NCBI GenBank assembly: GCA_027296925.1
Contig: JAPUIP010000675.1
Coordinates: forward strand, 1-32,847
DNA from: Candidatus Poribacteria bacterium
Lineage (GTDB): Bacteria; Poribacteria; WGA-4E; PCPOR2b
Direction: 5' to 3'
Length of the DNA stretch: 32,847 nucleotides
Below the pieces are notes generated by a model. It made no database searches. It was not told where the DNA came from and saw only the letters and a list, made by a program, of their open reading frames with translations. Numbering within the stretch: position 1 is the stretch's first letter; every line of letters begins with the position of its first letter. Shown one piece after another: positions 26,330 through 32,847 of the stretch. Position numbers and translations under genes: made by a program.

Positions 26330-27031
26330 TCATGCATCGAAGGAACTATCCGCTTTTGTCACATCAAAGATTCGTGTCGTCGGATCGTAATCGATAAGGA
26401 TCACCGTGTCCCCTTTTAAGGGAATCTCCTCGCCCTCACGGATACGGCAACTGACGGTCAACTCGGGTCCATCGGGAACCTGGACACGCGCTGTCCCAAA
26501 GGTTGTTGTGACCCTGCCGCTAATTACCCGACCCGTTAGCCCGATCAGATCATAATTGGTGGTGGCACGTTCACTTTCGGGAAATAGCTTTGAAATTCCC
26601 AGGGCAAGGTAACGTGTTCCAAAAATACTACATAGAAACGCGGCAGCGAAAGGGATCCAGAGTACGGCTCGCGGGGAGTTAGGATCGATATTCAAAAAGT
26701 CATTAACAATCAAGCCCGAAATTCCCCAGATTGAAAAGAGAGCCATCAGGATAATCGTAAATGGAACTTTGCCAACGTTCAAAATTCCTAACACGCTGGA
26801 AACAAAGCCACCTCCCCCGGAACTGCTCTCCGCATCAACCTCAGCATCCGCGTCCACATCAACGTCAGCATCAACGTCCATATCGACATCAGTGTCCACA
26901 TCGACATCCCCACTCCCAAAATCTAAGCCGCCCATAACGAGTTGAAGAATGGCAAAGAGAAAAACGAAGGCAATCGGCGCTGTAAACCAAACATTGTACC
27001 AGGCAAAGATGTAATCAAAAAAACCGCCCAT
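26330..27031 (-). CDS. YqiJ/NfeD-like membrane protein with OB-fold end and Asp-rich repeat
   Basis: 233 residues. A first membrane helix (about 15-36) is followed by an acidic repeat of alternating Asp and Val (about 41-70), then two or three helices (about 85-150) and a soluble OB-fold-like domain (about 158-228: NYDLIGLTGRVISGRVT, FGTARVQV, GDTVILIDYDPTTRIFDV). This layout matches YqiJ/NfeD-type partners of flotillins; in E. coli yqiJ is next to the flotillin gene yqiK. The acidic repeat is encoded by a low-complexity stretch at about 26840-26910 and could bind cations. GGAGGG lies ahead of the ATG. It sits directly upstream of the flotillin remnant, so it may have lost its partner. Confidence 0.8.
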   Translation of the reverse strand: MGGFFDYIFAWYNVWFTAPIAFVFLFAILQLVMGGLDFGSGDVDVDTDVDMDVDADVDVDADAEVDAESSSGGGGFVSSVLGILNVGKVPFTIILMALFSIWGISGLIVNDFLNIDPNSPRAVLWIPFAAAFLCSIFGTRYLALGISKLFPESERATTNYDLIGLTGRVISGRVTTTFGTARVQVPDGPELTVSCRIREGEEIPLKGDTVILIDYDPTTRIFDVTKADSSFDA

Positions 27032-27048
27032 ATCGACTTCCCTCCAGC

Positions 27049-27264
27049 CTAGTCAAGCCGTTGCACTTTGTACAGATGGGTTTGGGGTTCATAATCCCAA
27101 AGGACCACCCTTTCCCCCTGCTTTACACTTCCGCCCTCCACGTCAACACTGCAATATATCGTCCTGCGGAAAGGGCGGCCTTCAATCTGTGCGATGCCAA
27201 AATCGGTGTTGACTTCACGACTTGTGATCTTTGCAACGGCGCCGACGAGATCTGAACGGCGCAA
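27049..27264 (-). CDS. Isolated OB-fold domain, paralogue of the YqiJ-like C-terminus
   Basis: 71 residues: RRSDLVGAVAKITSREVN, FGIAQIEG, GERVVLWDYEPQTHLYKVQ. It aligns by eye with the end of the YqiJ-like protein next door (NYDLIGLTGRVISGRVT, DTVILIDYDPTTRIFDV). There are no membrane helices. The only start is a TTG with no binding site, and the frame overlaps the PH-domain gene by 50 bases. One base less in the run of six A (T on the coding strand) at 27271-27276 would fuse it to the PH domain as a single protein. So it is either a translationally coupled small protein, a truncated paralogue, or half of a PH-OB fusion split by a one-base indel. Confidence 0.55.
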   Translation of the reverse strand: MRRSDLVGAVAKITSREVNTDFGIAQIEGRPFRRTIYCSVDVEGGSVKQGERVVLWDYEPQTHLYKVQRLD

Positions 27265-27556
27265 TTTGCGAAAAAATCAACTCAAGCGCGCGTTGAGCTT
27301 CGCGGCGGTTGATATTGTTGATTAGATACTTATCGCCATTGACTTGAATCTCAAGGTAAGCTTGCCCAAATACACGGTGTTTGAAACTTCGGTCAAGTTT
27401 GGCGGACTTGATCTGAGAAAATGGGAGATTACACCGAATGTTGATGTAGGAAGCACTGAGGCTACCCATCTGGCGCTCATCCAACACCAACACCCGGTCG
27501 GAAGTGATAATGATGAAGTCGGGACTCAGGAGTTCGGATCTCCCAAGCATGCACAA
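27215..27556 (-). CDS. Bacterial PH-like domain protein, 5' end uncertain
   Basis: 113 residues with the pattern of bacterial PH domains: LLSPDFIIITSDRVLVLDE, then NLPFSQIKSAKLDRSF, FGQAYLEIQVNG and a closing helix RREAQRALELIF. The last residues (RSRRRRCKDHKS) look like out-of-frame reading. The only in-frame start is a TTG at 27556 inside the domain lead-in. The same frame extends upstream as VQETVQAQLTANEQVQ to a TGA at 27605-27607, before which a GTG-initiated stretch (27634, reading MAEFHRLPS) lies in the same frame. The gene may therefore carry a nonsense change near its start, or an unrecognised start. Its neighbours suggest a membrane-linked role. Confidence 0.6.
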   Translation of the reverse strand: MCMLGRSELLSPDFIIITSDRVLVLDERQMGSLSASYINIRCNLPFSQIKSAKLDRSFKHRVFGQAYLEIQVNGDKYLINNINRREAQRALELIFSQIAPFRSRRRRCKDHKS

Positions 27557-27640
27557 TTGAACTTGCTCATTCGCAGTCAGTTGGGCTTGAACTGTTTCTT
27601 GAACTCAAGATGGCAGGCGATGAAACTCAGCCACCTTACA

Positions 27641-28339
27641 TCACCCCGTTGAAGTTGAGCTTTCTGAATCCTCAGCCGCGACTTTTGCTTTCAACGCCGC
27701 AAGATCTGCCTCAACCGTCTCTTTACGCTCAAGCTCGTGAAATTTCTGCTCAAGGTCATCGCCTTGCGTCAACTCAGCTAACGCCTCCGCATGAGCTTCC
27801 AGATCACGGACACGCTCTATCATCCGGTCGTAGGCATCGAATGTACTTGTATCAATCACCACATCCGCCGGTGGCGATGAGCTCACAGCCGGCCGAGACG
27901 ATTCCACACTTTCAGTCACAACGAATTTTGCGGTGCGATAGCGCATCGAATCTAGCTGAGTTTCCAACGTCTTCAAACTTGACTTGAGCGAATCGATTGT
28001 TTCCTGCTGTGTTGCAGTCTGCTCTCGATATTGGTCAGCTCTCTTGATATGCTCACATTTGCGGGCGAGCGCCCGGCGAGCGAGCTCTTCTTCCCCTTTT
28101 TTCAGGGCGAAAACCGCTTTTTCTTCCCACCTTTGCGCTTCCCTGCCATGTTCGTCAATCTCGCGCTCTAGCAGCTTGAGGTCGGTGATTGCACCCGCGA
28201 TGAGAGATTTGACATTACGGATGTTCTGGCGCATCTCTTCGAGCATCAGGCCGCGCGTTTTGCGCGTATCTTCCGCCTTTGTGAGAAGGTCGCTCACATG
28301 CGATCTGATAATGAGCTTGGCTCGGTTTAGTGTTTGCAT
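27641..28339 (-). CDS. Second PspA/IM30-like protein
   Basis: 232 residues, start at 28339 preceded by AAGGAG with nine bases spacing; the frame runs open to 28546 but that part is non-coding leader. It has the PspA layout: an N-terminal amphipathic helix (MQTLNRAKLIIRSHVSDLLT), KAEDTRKTRGLMLEEM, a long coiled coil with WEEKAVFALKKGEEELARRAL, and FDAYDRMIERVRDLEAHAEA near the end. A Ser/Pro/Val-rich insert (about 160-185) separates the last helices, which is unusual. It is a diverged paralogue of the pspA at 24287-24946. It lies 162 bases after ssrA and begins the stress cluster. Its leader holds a long inverted repeat that overlaps its binding site. Confidence 0.9.
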   Translation of the reverse strand: MQTLNRAKLIIRSHVSDLLTKAEDTRKTRGLMLEEMRQNIRNVKSLIAGAITDLKLLEREIDEHGREAQRWEEKAVFALKKGEEELARRALARKCEHIKRADQYREQTATQQETIDSLKSSLKTLETQLDSMRYRTAKFVVTESVESSRPAVSSSPPADVVIDTSTFDAYDRMIERVRDLEAHAEALAELTQGDDLEQKFHELERKETVEADLAALKAKVAAEDSESSTSTG

Positions 28340-28351
28340 TGTTCTGTCTCT

Positions 28352-28417
28352 CCTTGTAACTTTGATCTGAATCAAATGGGTAATAGGCCCAAACGAACAT
28401 GTGAAAAAGTTACAAGG
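28352..28417 (-). promoter_or_regulatory. Inverted repeat in the pspA-2 leader overlapping its ribosome binding site
   Basis: Perfect 12-base arms lie at 28352-28363 and 28406-28417 (CCTTGTAACTTT and its complement) with 42 bases between. On the minus strand the 3' arm ends CAAGG and runs straight into AGAG, so pairing would cover the AAGG of the AAGGAG site. Inside the loop a 6-bp hairpin (TTTGAT / ATCAAA, 28361-28366 and 28371-28376) shares three bases with the long arm and would compete with it. This could be an RNA switch or a pair of inverted protein sites on DNA. Confidence 0.6.
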
Positions 28418-28501
28418 ATTTTGCCATTTGGGAAGGTTGAGCCAGAGGGAGCGTATGTAATGTGCAGCGGCCGGGGGGAGAAATACAAATTGTAAAAATA
28501 A

Positions 28502-28855
28502 TGGAGGTGGCGGGAATTGAACCCGCGTCCAAGAGCATTTCAACAAAGGCTACTACATGCTTGTCACAAGTTTTAAGTTTCGCCCACAAGACTCCCTTAT
28601 GCCAGATTCGCTGTGGACTATCTCAAGTGAAGTCTCGCGGCCTGTCCCTTGAGAACAAACAGACCACATAGCCCGTTTTTTGTCGCCCGACTAATCCGAC
28701 GGGCCGCAAATTAGTCAGACGAGCTGCTCTTAAGCAGCTAGTGCTAATTCTTCGTAATCAGCAATTATGATTTTTCCGCCTGTTTAACGAGGCCTGCGGA
28801 GACCTCGGCATGCAACCTTTATCTCATCTACTCCTGTCGAAACCTTTTCACCCCC
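28502..28855 (-). ncRNA. ssrA: tmRNA (ssrA), tag ADYEELALAA
   Basis: The 3' end on the minus strand is tRNA-Ala-like (GGACGCGGGTTCAATTCC, then an acceptor strand CACCTCCA), and the 5' end GGGGGTGAAAAGG pairs with it over seven bases with one G-U. The conserved 5' segments TTTCGACAGGAGTAGATGAG and TTGCATGCCGAGG follow. The tag frame runs 28762-28730, from GCT to TAA: ADYEELALAA, preceded in the finished tag by the Ala carried on the RNA. CCA is not encoded. A length of 354 is normal. tmRNA frees ribosomes stalled on broken mRNA and marks the product for proteolysis. Its protein partner smpB lies just upstream. I found no clear terminator at its 3' end. Confidence 0.95.
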
Positions 28856-28961
28856 AAATGTAAGGACGAAAAATCTATACAGAAGATTCTTGCTTTCTCA
28901 GGTATTGACGTTTCCATTCTACAGATCAGAAAGATGCGTAGCAACCGCCTCACTATTGCTG

Positions 28962-29426
28962 CTACCTCAGATATGATCGAATCGCGCGTTGATCTGCCGC
29001 TTTCCTGAGATCGTCGCGCTTATCATACGCCTGTTTGCCGCGTGCGACGGCGATTTCGACTTTTACTTTGCCGTCGCTGAAGTAGGCTTTCGTTGGGACA
29101 ATTGTCATGCCATCAGAGCGGGTTGTCGCTTCGATTTTCCGAATTTCCCTACGATTCAGCAGCAACTTCCGTTTTCGCTTTGGCTCATGGTTCTCGCGAT
29201 TCCCGTGCTCGTACGGACCAATATGCGCATCGATCAAAAAAACTTCGCCATTCTCGACACGCGCGTAGCTATCTGTCAGATTGAGTCTGCCAGTGCGGAT
29301 CGCCTTGACTTCTGTCCCTTGAAGAACAAGCCCAGCTTCGTAACGATCCAGCAGGTGATAATCATATCGCGCTTTCTTATTGATGGCAGCCGTTTTGGTC
29401 TGTGCAGCAGGCTTGGCACCTTTCAT
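28962..29426 (-). CDS. smpB: SsrA-binding protein SmpB
   Basis: 154 residues from ATG 29426, normal length. SmpB binds tmRNA and places it in the empty A site of stalled ribosomes. Hallmarks: NKKARYDYHLLDRYEAGLVL, GTEVKAIRTGRLNLTDSYA, GEVFLIDAHIGPYEHGN, then KRKRKLLLNRREI and a basic C-terminal helix (KRDDLRKAADQRAIRSYLR) that reads the decoding centre. No Shine-Dalgarno is seen, but a strong promoter lies so close that the mRNA would begin about three bases before the ATG, so the message is probably leaderless. ssrA follows 106 bases downstream on the same strand; both parts of trans-translation are side by side. Confidence 0.95.
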   Translation of the reverse strand: MKGAKPAAQTKTAAINKKARYDYHLLDRYEAGLVLQGTEVKAIRTGRLNLTDSYARVENGEVFLIDAHIGPYEHGNRENHEPKRKRKLLLNRREIRKIEATTRSDGMTIVPTKAYFSDGKVKVEIAVARGKQAYDKRDDLRKAADQRAIRSYLR

Positions 29427-29435
29427 AGCGGATGA

Positions 29436-29464
29436 ATTATAGCACAAACGCGAAAGTGACGCAA
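29436..29464 (-). promoter_or_regulatory. Promoter of smpB
   Basis: On the minus strand, TTGCGT (29464-29459), a 17-base spacer and a perfect TATAAT (29441-29436), with the TG of an extended -10. Transcription should begin near 29429, leaving almost no leader before the ATG at 29426. Confidence 0.75.
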
Positions 29465-29519
29465 GAGCAAAAACCGGTCAATCCTAAATCGGTATTAGAG
29501 GGGTACCCGGGGAACCGAC

Positions 29520-30500
29520 TCATTCCAAACGCCCCGTCACATGGGCCAAGCCGTCACCCACGTGAACAGGGTGAACGCGCCGCAGCATGATGACTACGCC
29601 GGCTCGCTCGGTCGTGATTTCCGCCACGACTTCACCGAAGGGATCGACAACGGTGCCCAAGCGTTGGCCGGCGTTAACTTCATCCAGCAAGGCCACATCG
29701 GCTCGGAAGTAGCCGGCGGCCGGTGTCGAAATGACGGTGTCCATATTGCCGTCCCCGATCAGGTAATGCGTCATGAGCCGTGGCTGGGGCTCACCATCGA
29801 GCATATTGAGGTGCTTCATCACGTTGAGTACACCGGTAGTAAAGCAACTCACATCGTCCAGGCGGGCATAGCCGCCGCCGCGAGCTTCAGTGTAAAGTGA
29901 TGGTACACTCAGGTCTGTGGCGGCACTCAGACTCCGGCCGGGTGGCACCGGCGGTGGATGCGCCCATAACACCGGCGCACCAAACGCTTTGGCCGCGGCC
30001 TGCGAACGTTTCCCCAACTCATCATCGCTGTGAATGTAGCCAATGAGCGTCGGAATCTTGGCGGTCATCCCACCACTGTGCAGATCGATGAAAAAATCAG
30101 CCGGTTTCAGCAGCTTTTCGGTGATAAAGTAAGCGATACGTTGGGTGATTGTGCCATGAGCGTCACCCGGAAAGACACGAGCTAGATTCAACCCGTCGAT
30201 GGGGCTGTTGCGAGTGGCAGCTTCATAGGCCGGCACGTTACAGACCGGCACCATCACCAAGGTACCCTGCAACCTCTCAGGCTCTATCTGCTGAAACACC
30301 CGAGGAATCGTTTCGACGCCTTCATACTCATTGCCGTGCACAGCGGCGGTGACAACCAGCGTCGGGCCAGCCGTTCTGCCGGTCACATAGAGAAAAGGCA
30401 AATGGCAAACGCCCCCATCCAGTTGAGTGGCAACCTCTAGCCAGCCCGTCTCTTTGCGCTGGCGCGGCAGTTGCCCAATGTCTAAATGACGAAAATGCAT
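29520..30500 (-). CDS. M14-family (succinylglutamate desuccinylase/aspartoacylase-like) metallohydrolase
   Basis: 326 residues. Zinc ligands are visible: H55 and E58 in AAVHGNEYEG and H141 in DLHSGG. The substrate-binding NLARVFPG (105-112) matches the usual NLNRxFPG, and E205 in LYTEARGGG is the likely catalytic Glu. Members cleave amide bonds of N-acyl amino acids or related small molecules; the exact substrate cannot be read here. The C-terminal part (about 240-326, with AAGYFRADVALLDEV and GQRLGTVVDPFGEVVAEI) is the beta-rich domain typical of the family. AGGAAAGGA precedes the ATG. It starts 13 bases after the GH105-type fusion gene, so both belong to one operon. Confidence 0.9.
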   Translation of the reverse strand: MHFRHLDIGQLPRQRKETGWLEVATQLDGGVCHLPFLYVTGRTAGPTLVVTAAVHGNEYEGVETIPRVFQQIEPERLQGTLVMVPVCNVPAYEAATRNSPIDGLNLARVFPGDAHGTITQRIAYFITEKLLKPADFFIDLHSGGMTAKIPTLIGYIHSDDELGKRSQAAAKAFGAPVLWAHPPPVPPGRSLSAATDLSVPSLYTEARGGGYARLDDVSCFTTGVLNVMKHLNMLDGEPQPRLMTHYLIGDGNMDTVISTPAAGYFRADVALLDEVNAGQRLGTVVDPFGEVVAEITTERAGVVIMLRRVHPVHVGDGLAHVTGRLE

Positions 30501-30513
30501 GTTCCTTTCCTCT

Positions 30514-32205
30514 CTAATCGAACTGTATCATCTCCACTGAAAACCACAGGGCCAAACTCCCCGTTCGATCATCATAGCCACTCATCGCTTCTCGAATGAT
30601 GTACTCATGTTCAGTTTCGAGTGCGCCCGTCCCCGTACATCCATCAACCACATCGCCCGTTTCAGTAATCTTAGCTTTAGCCGCATTCCATAAAGACTCT
30701 AGGAATGGGATATACGATTGATCCAACAAGCCCAATTTAATACCTCTGGCAACCCCATAACCGATCATACAAGTGCTCGTGAGTTCTTGATAACTACCCG
30801 GCAATGTGATGATCTGGTTGTAACACCCCGATAGATTCTGGTAATGTAACAACCCACTCAGCAATTTCTCATACATCAGAAATATATCAGAATATAAAGG
30901 ATAAGATTGTGGCAGATAAGTCAATGTTTCTGCAAGGCCTAAAACAGCGAATCCATTTCCTCTGCCCCAATAAAACGGCGTTTCTCTGTCATGCCAATAT
31001 AATCCGGACGTCTGCTGTGTATTCATGTTCACGATGAAATGGGTCAGGATGTCCAGATAGCGCCGCTCTTCCGTCAACGCATAACTCCGCCCCATCATTG
31101 ATCCGAGCATGAACATATCCTCCGTTCTCCATTTCGGATCAGCAGGCGCGGGAGGATTTGAGAAGTCTGAATCAAACCGATCTGTGAGATCTAAGAGATA
31201 CTTTTTGTATCGCTGATCTTGAGTCACTCGAAACAGATCGTCCGCCCATACCGCTCCGGCAAGCGAAGCAGAACCGGGCCTGTCGCCAAAACTGGTCGAG
31301 GGATTATCAACATACGAATCGACAAGCTGATAAATATCATCAGGCACCGGCCGAGAGAGATATTCCGCCAATCGAATTCTGCCACTCACACCGACACCTT
31401 GAACGTAATTAATCGGAGAATCTAGCCGATAACCAAATTGCGATGCTAGCGCCTCACTCACCTCAACAGCGGTTCGATCCGTCCGTTTATGGATTGCCGC
31501 TACGGCGTGACTCGATGGGAAACCATCCGTGCCTCTCAAATTTTGGACTTTACGCAATAACGCAACTGTTTCTGATATAACTTGACTGCTTGCTCCCGTT
31601 ATTCTGACTCCGGGTATTGCGCCAAGATTGGAAATATGCTTCCGACCTAATGCGCCGATTAAGCTATCATCGGAAACACGACTCACTGTATCGACATCAT
31701 TTATGAAAGAAGGAGAAGCCTCATTCGATTCAATCTCCAATGATTCTCCAAGAGATAACTCAATCACGAAGTCAGGGGCTTGGTAGGATATCCACCTCCA
31801 GATGTATCTGCTCTCAGGGATTTCATCATCAAAAAAGTAGTTTCCAGCAGGAGGAAATCCATGCGTCAATTTCTGCTGAAGTTGAGGCGGCTTCTGATCG
31901 CCTACATATGAGTCATAGTTCAAACAAGGAATATAACTCATTGATAAGGCATTGACATCGTTGAAGTTACCAGCAATCGTTTCAATCGCATCCAGCATTA
32001 ATTGAACGTCACCATCAGTACCGTGAATTCCTCCGATAATCAATATTCGAGTACAGTCGCCAGAAAAATCATAAGCGTTCCTATTAAGGATGACGGGGAT
32101 CTGGTATCCCGCTTTCGTTATCCCACAATAACTCATATCTGACGAATCTAAGCTAAGCCTGATCAGGTTCAGTATTTTTGATTCCAATAATTTACTCAAA
32201 GACAT
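30514..32205 (-). CDS. Fusion of a degenerate M14-like domain and a GH105-type glycosidase
   Basis: 563 residues. The N-terminal third resembles M14 peptidases (LIIGGIHGTDGDV, YIPCLNYDSY), but the zinc site is altered: HxxE reads H61-G-T-D64, and the later DLHS reads ELSL (149-152), losing the His ligand. From about 245 on the protein is an alpha/alpha barrel of the GH105/GH88 type: SGRIRLAEYLSRP, KWRTEDMFMLGSMMGR, FYWGRGNGFAVLGLAE (from 411), and GTGALETEHEYI near the end. GH105 enzymes remove unsaturated uronic acids from oligosaccharides left by polysaccharide lyases. No signal peptide is seen, so it would act in the cytoplasm on imported oligosaccharides. GAGGAG lies five bases before the ATG. 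The uxuA remnant upstream fits uronate breakdown. Confidence 0.8.
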   Translation of the reverse strand: MSLSKLLESKILNLIRLSLDSSDMSYCGITKAGYQIPVILNRNAYDFSGDCTRILIIGGIHGTDGDVQLMLDAIETIAGNFNDVNALSMSYIPCLNYDSYVGDQKPPQLQQKLTHGFPPAGNYFFDDEIPESRYIWRWISYQAPDFVIELSLGESLEIESNEASPSFINDVDTVSRVSDDSLIGALGRKHISNLGAIPGVRITGASSQVISETVALLRKVQNLRGTDGFPSSHAVAAIHKRTDRTAVEVSEALASQFGYRLDSPINYVQGVGVSGRIRLAEYLSRPVPDDIYQLVDSYVDNPSTSFGDRPGSASLAGAVWADDLFRVTQDQRYKKYLLDLTDRFDSDFSNPPAPADPKWRTEDMFMLGSMMGRSYALTEERRYLDILTHFIVNMNTQQTSGLYWHDRETPFYWGRGNGFAVLGLAETLTYLPQSYPLYSDIFLMYEKLLSGLLHYQNLSGCYNQIITLPGSYQELTSTCMIGYGVARGIKLGLLDQSYIPFLESLWNAAKAKITETGDVVDGCTGTGALETEHEYIIREAMSGYDDRTGSLALWFSVEMIQFD

Positions 32206-32311
32206 ACAAACTCCTCAGTCAAAGTTCGAGCGACTCCCTACTGCTTCGGCCATGCTCACATCGGGACTGACCGATCTGTCTGGGCGACCCGGTCCAATAC
32301 CTGCCGTTCGC

Positions 32312-32712
32312 TTAATGGTGCAGGTGCAAGGTCTTCTCCACACTTTCCGCGAGTCCTTTCATGTAACCATCGCAAATATCTTGGCGAGTTTCCAGCCGGC
32401 GTCATCTTCCAAATTGACGCCGTGGTCGGGCCGCATGGGACCTTCAAAGCCGACCTCATAATACGTCTTCATGGCTTCAAACATGTCGGTTGGGCCATCA
32501 TCGTGCATGACTTCCTGGAACTTGGGGACGGCTCCCTCGACATCCCTGAAGTGGGCGAAGAAGATCTTTCCCCTCTTGCCAAAGTGACGAATCGCCGTCG
32601 GTATATCCTCACCCATTCGGCAAAGCATCCTTGACAGAAATTGAGCCCAATCTTGTCAGTTGTCGGTACGAGGTTAATCAGGCGGTCGAATGCTTCGACA
32701 CTTCTTAGTAGG
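32312..32712 (-). pseudogene. uxuA: Truncated, frameshifted mannonate dehydratase (uxuA) remnant
   Basis: Read in three frames, this encodes the C-terminal third of UxuA, which dehydrates mannonate in glucuronate breakdown. The first frame (to about 32616) gives SVEAFDRLINLVP and IGLNFCQGCFAE. The second gives MGEDIPTAI, FFAHFRDVEGAVPKFQE, DMFEAMKTYYEVGFEGPMRP and DHGVNLED. The third (from about 32371) gives DGYMKGLAESVEKTL to the TAA at 32312. Each shift is explained by one missing base. The first two-thirds of the gene, including much of the barrel, is absent. It may be decayed, or the indels may be sequence errors, but the 5' loss is real in this sequence. Confidence 0.75.
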
Positions 32713-32744
32713 AATAAAGCCCCAGAGCTTTCGTTCTCCCGGGT

Positions 32745-32846
32745 CTAACGCGGCTCGTCACTCACCGGCCCTGCCGCCGTGCGCTCCCATATCTCGGCGA
32801 ACCGCTCGGAACCATCATCGTCCCAGTCGTATAAGTCAACCGGCTG
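32745..32846 (-). CDS. C-terminal end of an unidentified gene (cut by the window edge)
   Basis: An open frame enters from the right edge and ends at TAG 32745-32747. The 33 visible residues read QPVDLYDWDDDGSERFAEIW and end AAGPVSDEPR. The acidic, Trp-containing tail does not identify a family. It is in the same direction as the uxuA remnant and the GH105-type gene. It may be the end of the gene whose insertion or rearrangement removed the start of uxuA. Confidence 0.4.
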   Translation of the reverse strand, partial: QPVDLYDWDDDGSERFAEIWERTAAGPVSDEPR

Positions 32847-32847
32847 A

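Noticed and set aside
27271-27276. Programmed frameshift at the six-T run linking PH and OB frames
   Set aside because: The needed shift is +1 and the site lacks a known +1 slippery motif; a one-base indel or a truncated paralogue is simpler.
27605-27607. TGA read as an amino acid (recoded stop) in the PH-domain gene
   Set aside because: TGA ends several intact genes here (for example the second pspA at 27641-27643 and the small membrane gene at 24070-24072), so a general recoding is not supported.

Overview
The window (about 32.8 kb, moderate GC) looks like bacterial chromosome from an uncultured lineage. Candidatus Poribacteria is my best guess. It rests mainly on the ending of the giant secreted protein (a YPNPFNPETWIPF motif followed by a FlgD-like Ig fold), on cohesin/dockerin modules in very large secreted proteins, and on uronate-type catabolic genes. 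This placement is inference, because no rRNA is present.

Layout. (1) 1-497: non-coding, rich in short inverted repeats, ending in a terminator for the gene to its right. (2) 498-14351, minus strand: two very large secreted proteins in tandem. One has about 2920 residues (beta-helix, Ig-like, cohesin, dockerin, cohesin, FlgD-like end). The other has 1494 residues (cohesin-like start, 11 cadherin-like repeats, FlgD-like end). (3) 14543-19215, plus strand: a strong promoter, a CPBP membrane protease, the two-domain NAD(P)H-hydrate repair enzyme, a small antitoxin-like gene with a toxin reduced to 13 codons, a D-2-hydroxyacid dehydrogenase and an SDR protein lacking the usual catalytic Tyr and Lys, closed by a hairpin terminator. 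(4) 19244-21199, minus: a lipoprotein with 14 Ycf48-type repeats. (5) 21383-24031, plus: a promoter with an internal dyad, a TonB-like protein, a membrane coiled-coil protein and a bidirectional terminator.

(6) 24070-29464, minus: the most interesting block. From upstream to downstream it holds smpB, ssrA (tmRNA), a PspA/IM30 paralogue, a PH-domain ORF overlapping an OB-fold ORF, a YqiJ/NfeD-like membrane protein, a flotillin gene reduced to its two ends, a DUF151 nuclease-like protein, a second PspA/IM30 and a 57-residue two-helix membrane protein. PspA, flotillin and NfeD/YqiJ proteins are known partners in membrane maintenance, so this reads as an envelope-stress locus next to the ribosome-rescue pair. 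The second pspA has a 12-bp perfect inverted repeat in its leader that covers part of its ribosome binding site.

(7) 29520-32847, minus: a uronate/peptidase-type block with an M14-family hydrolase, a fusion of a degenerate M14-like domain to a GH105-type glycosidase, a truncated and doubly frameshifted uxuA remnant, and the tail of an unidentified gene entering from the right edge.

Several genes are broken (toxin, flotillin, PH/OB pair, uxuA). Some breaks are single-base indels, which could be true decay or consensus errors in an assembly. The flotillin and toxin losses are larger and harder to explain by base errors. I saw no tRNA, rRNA, CRISPR array or insertion sequence.
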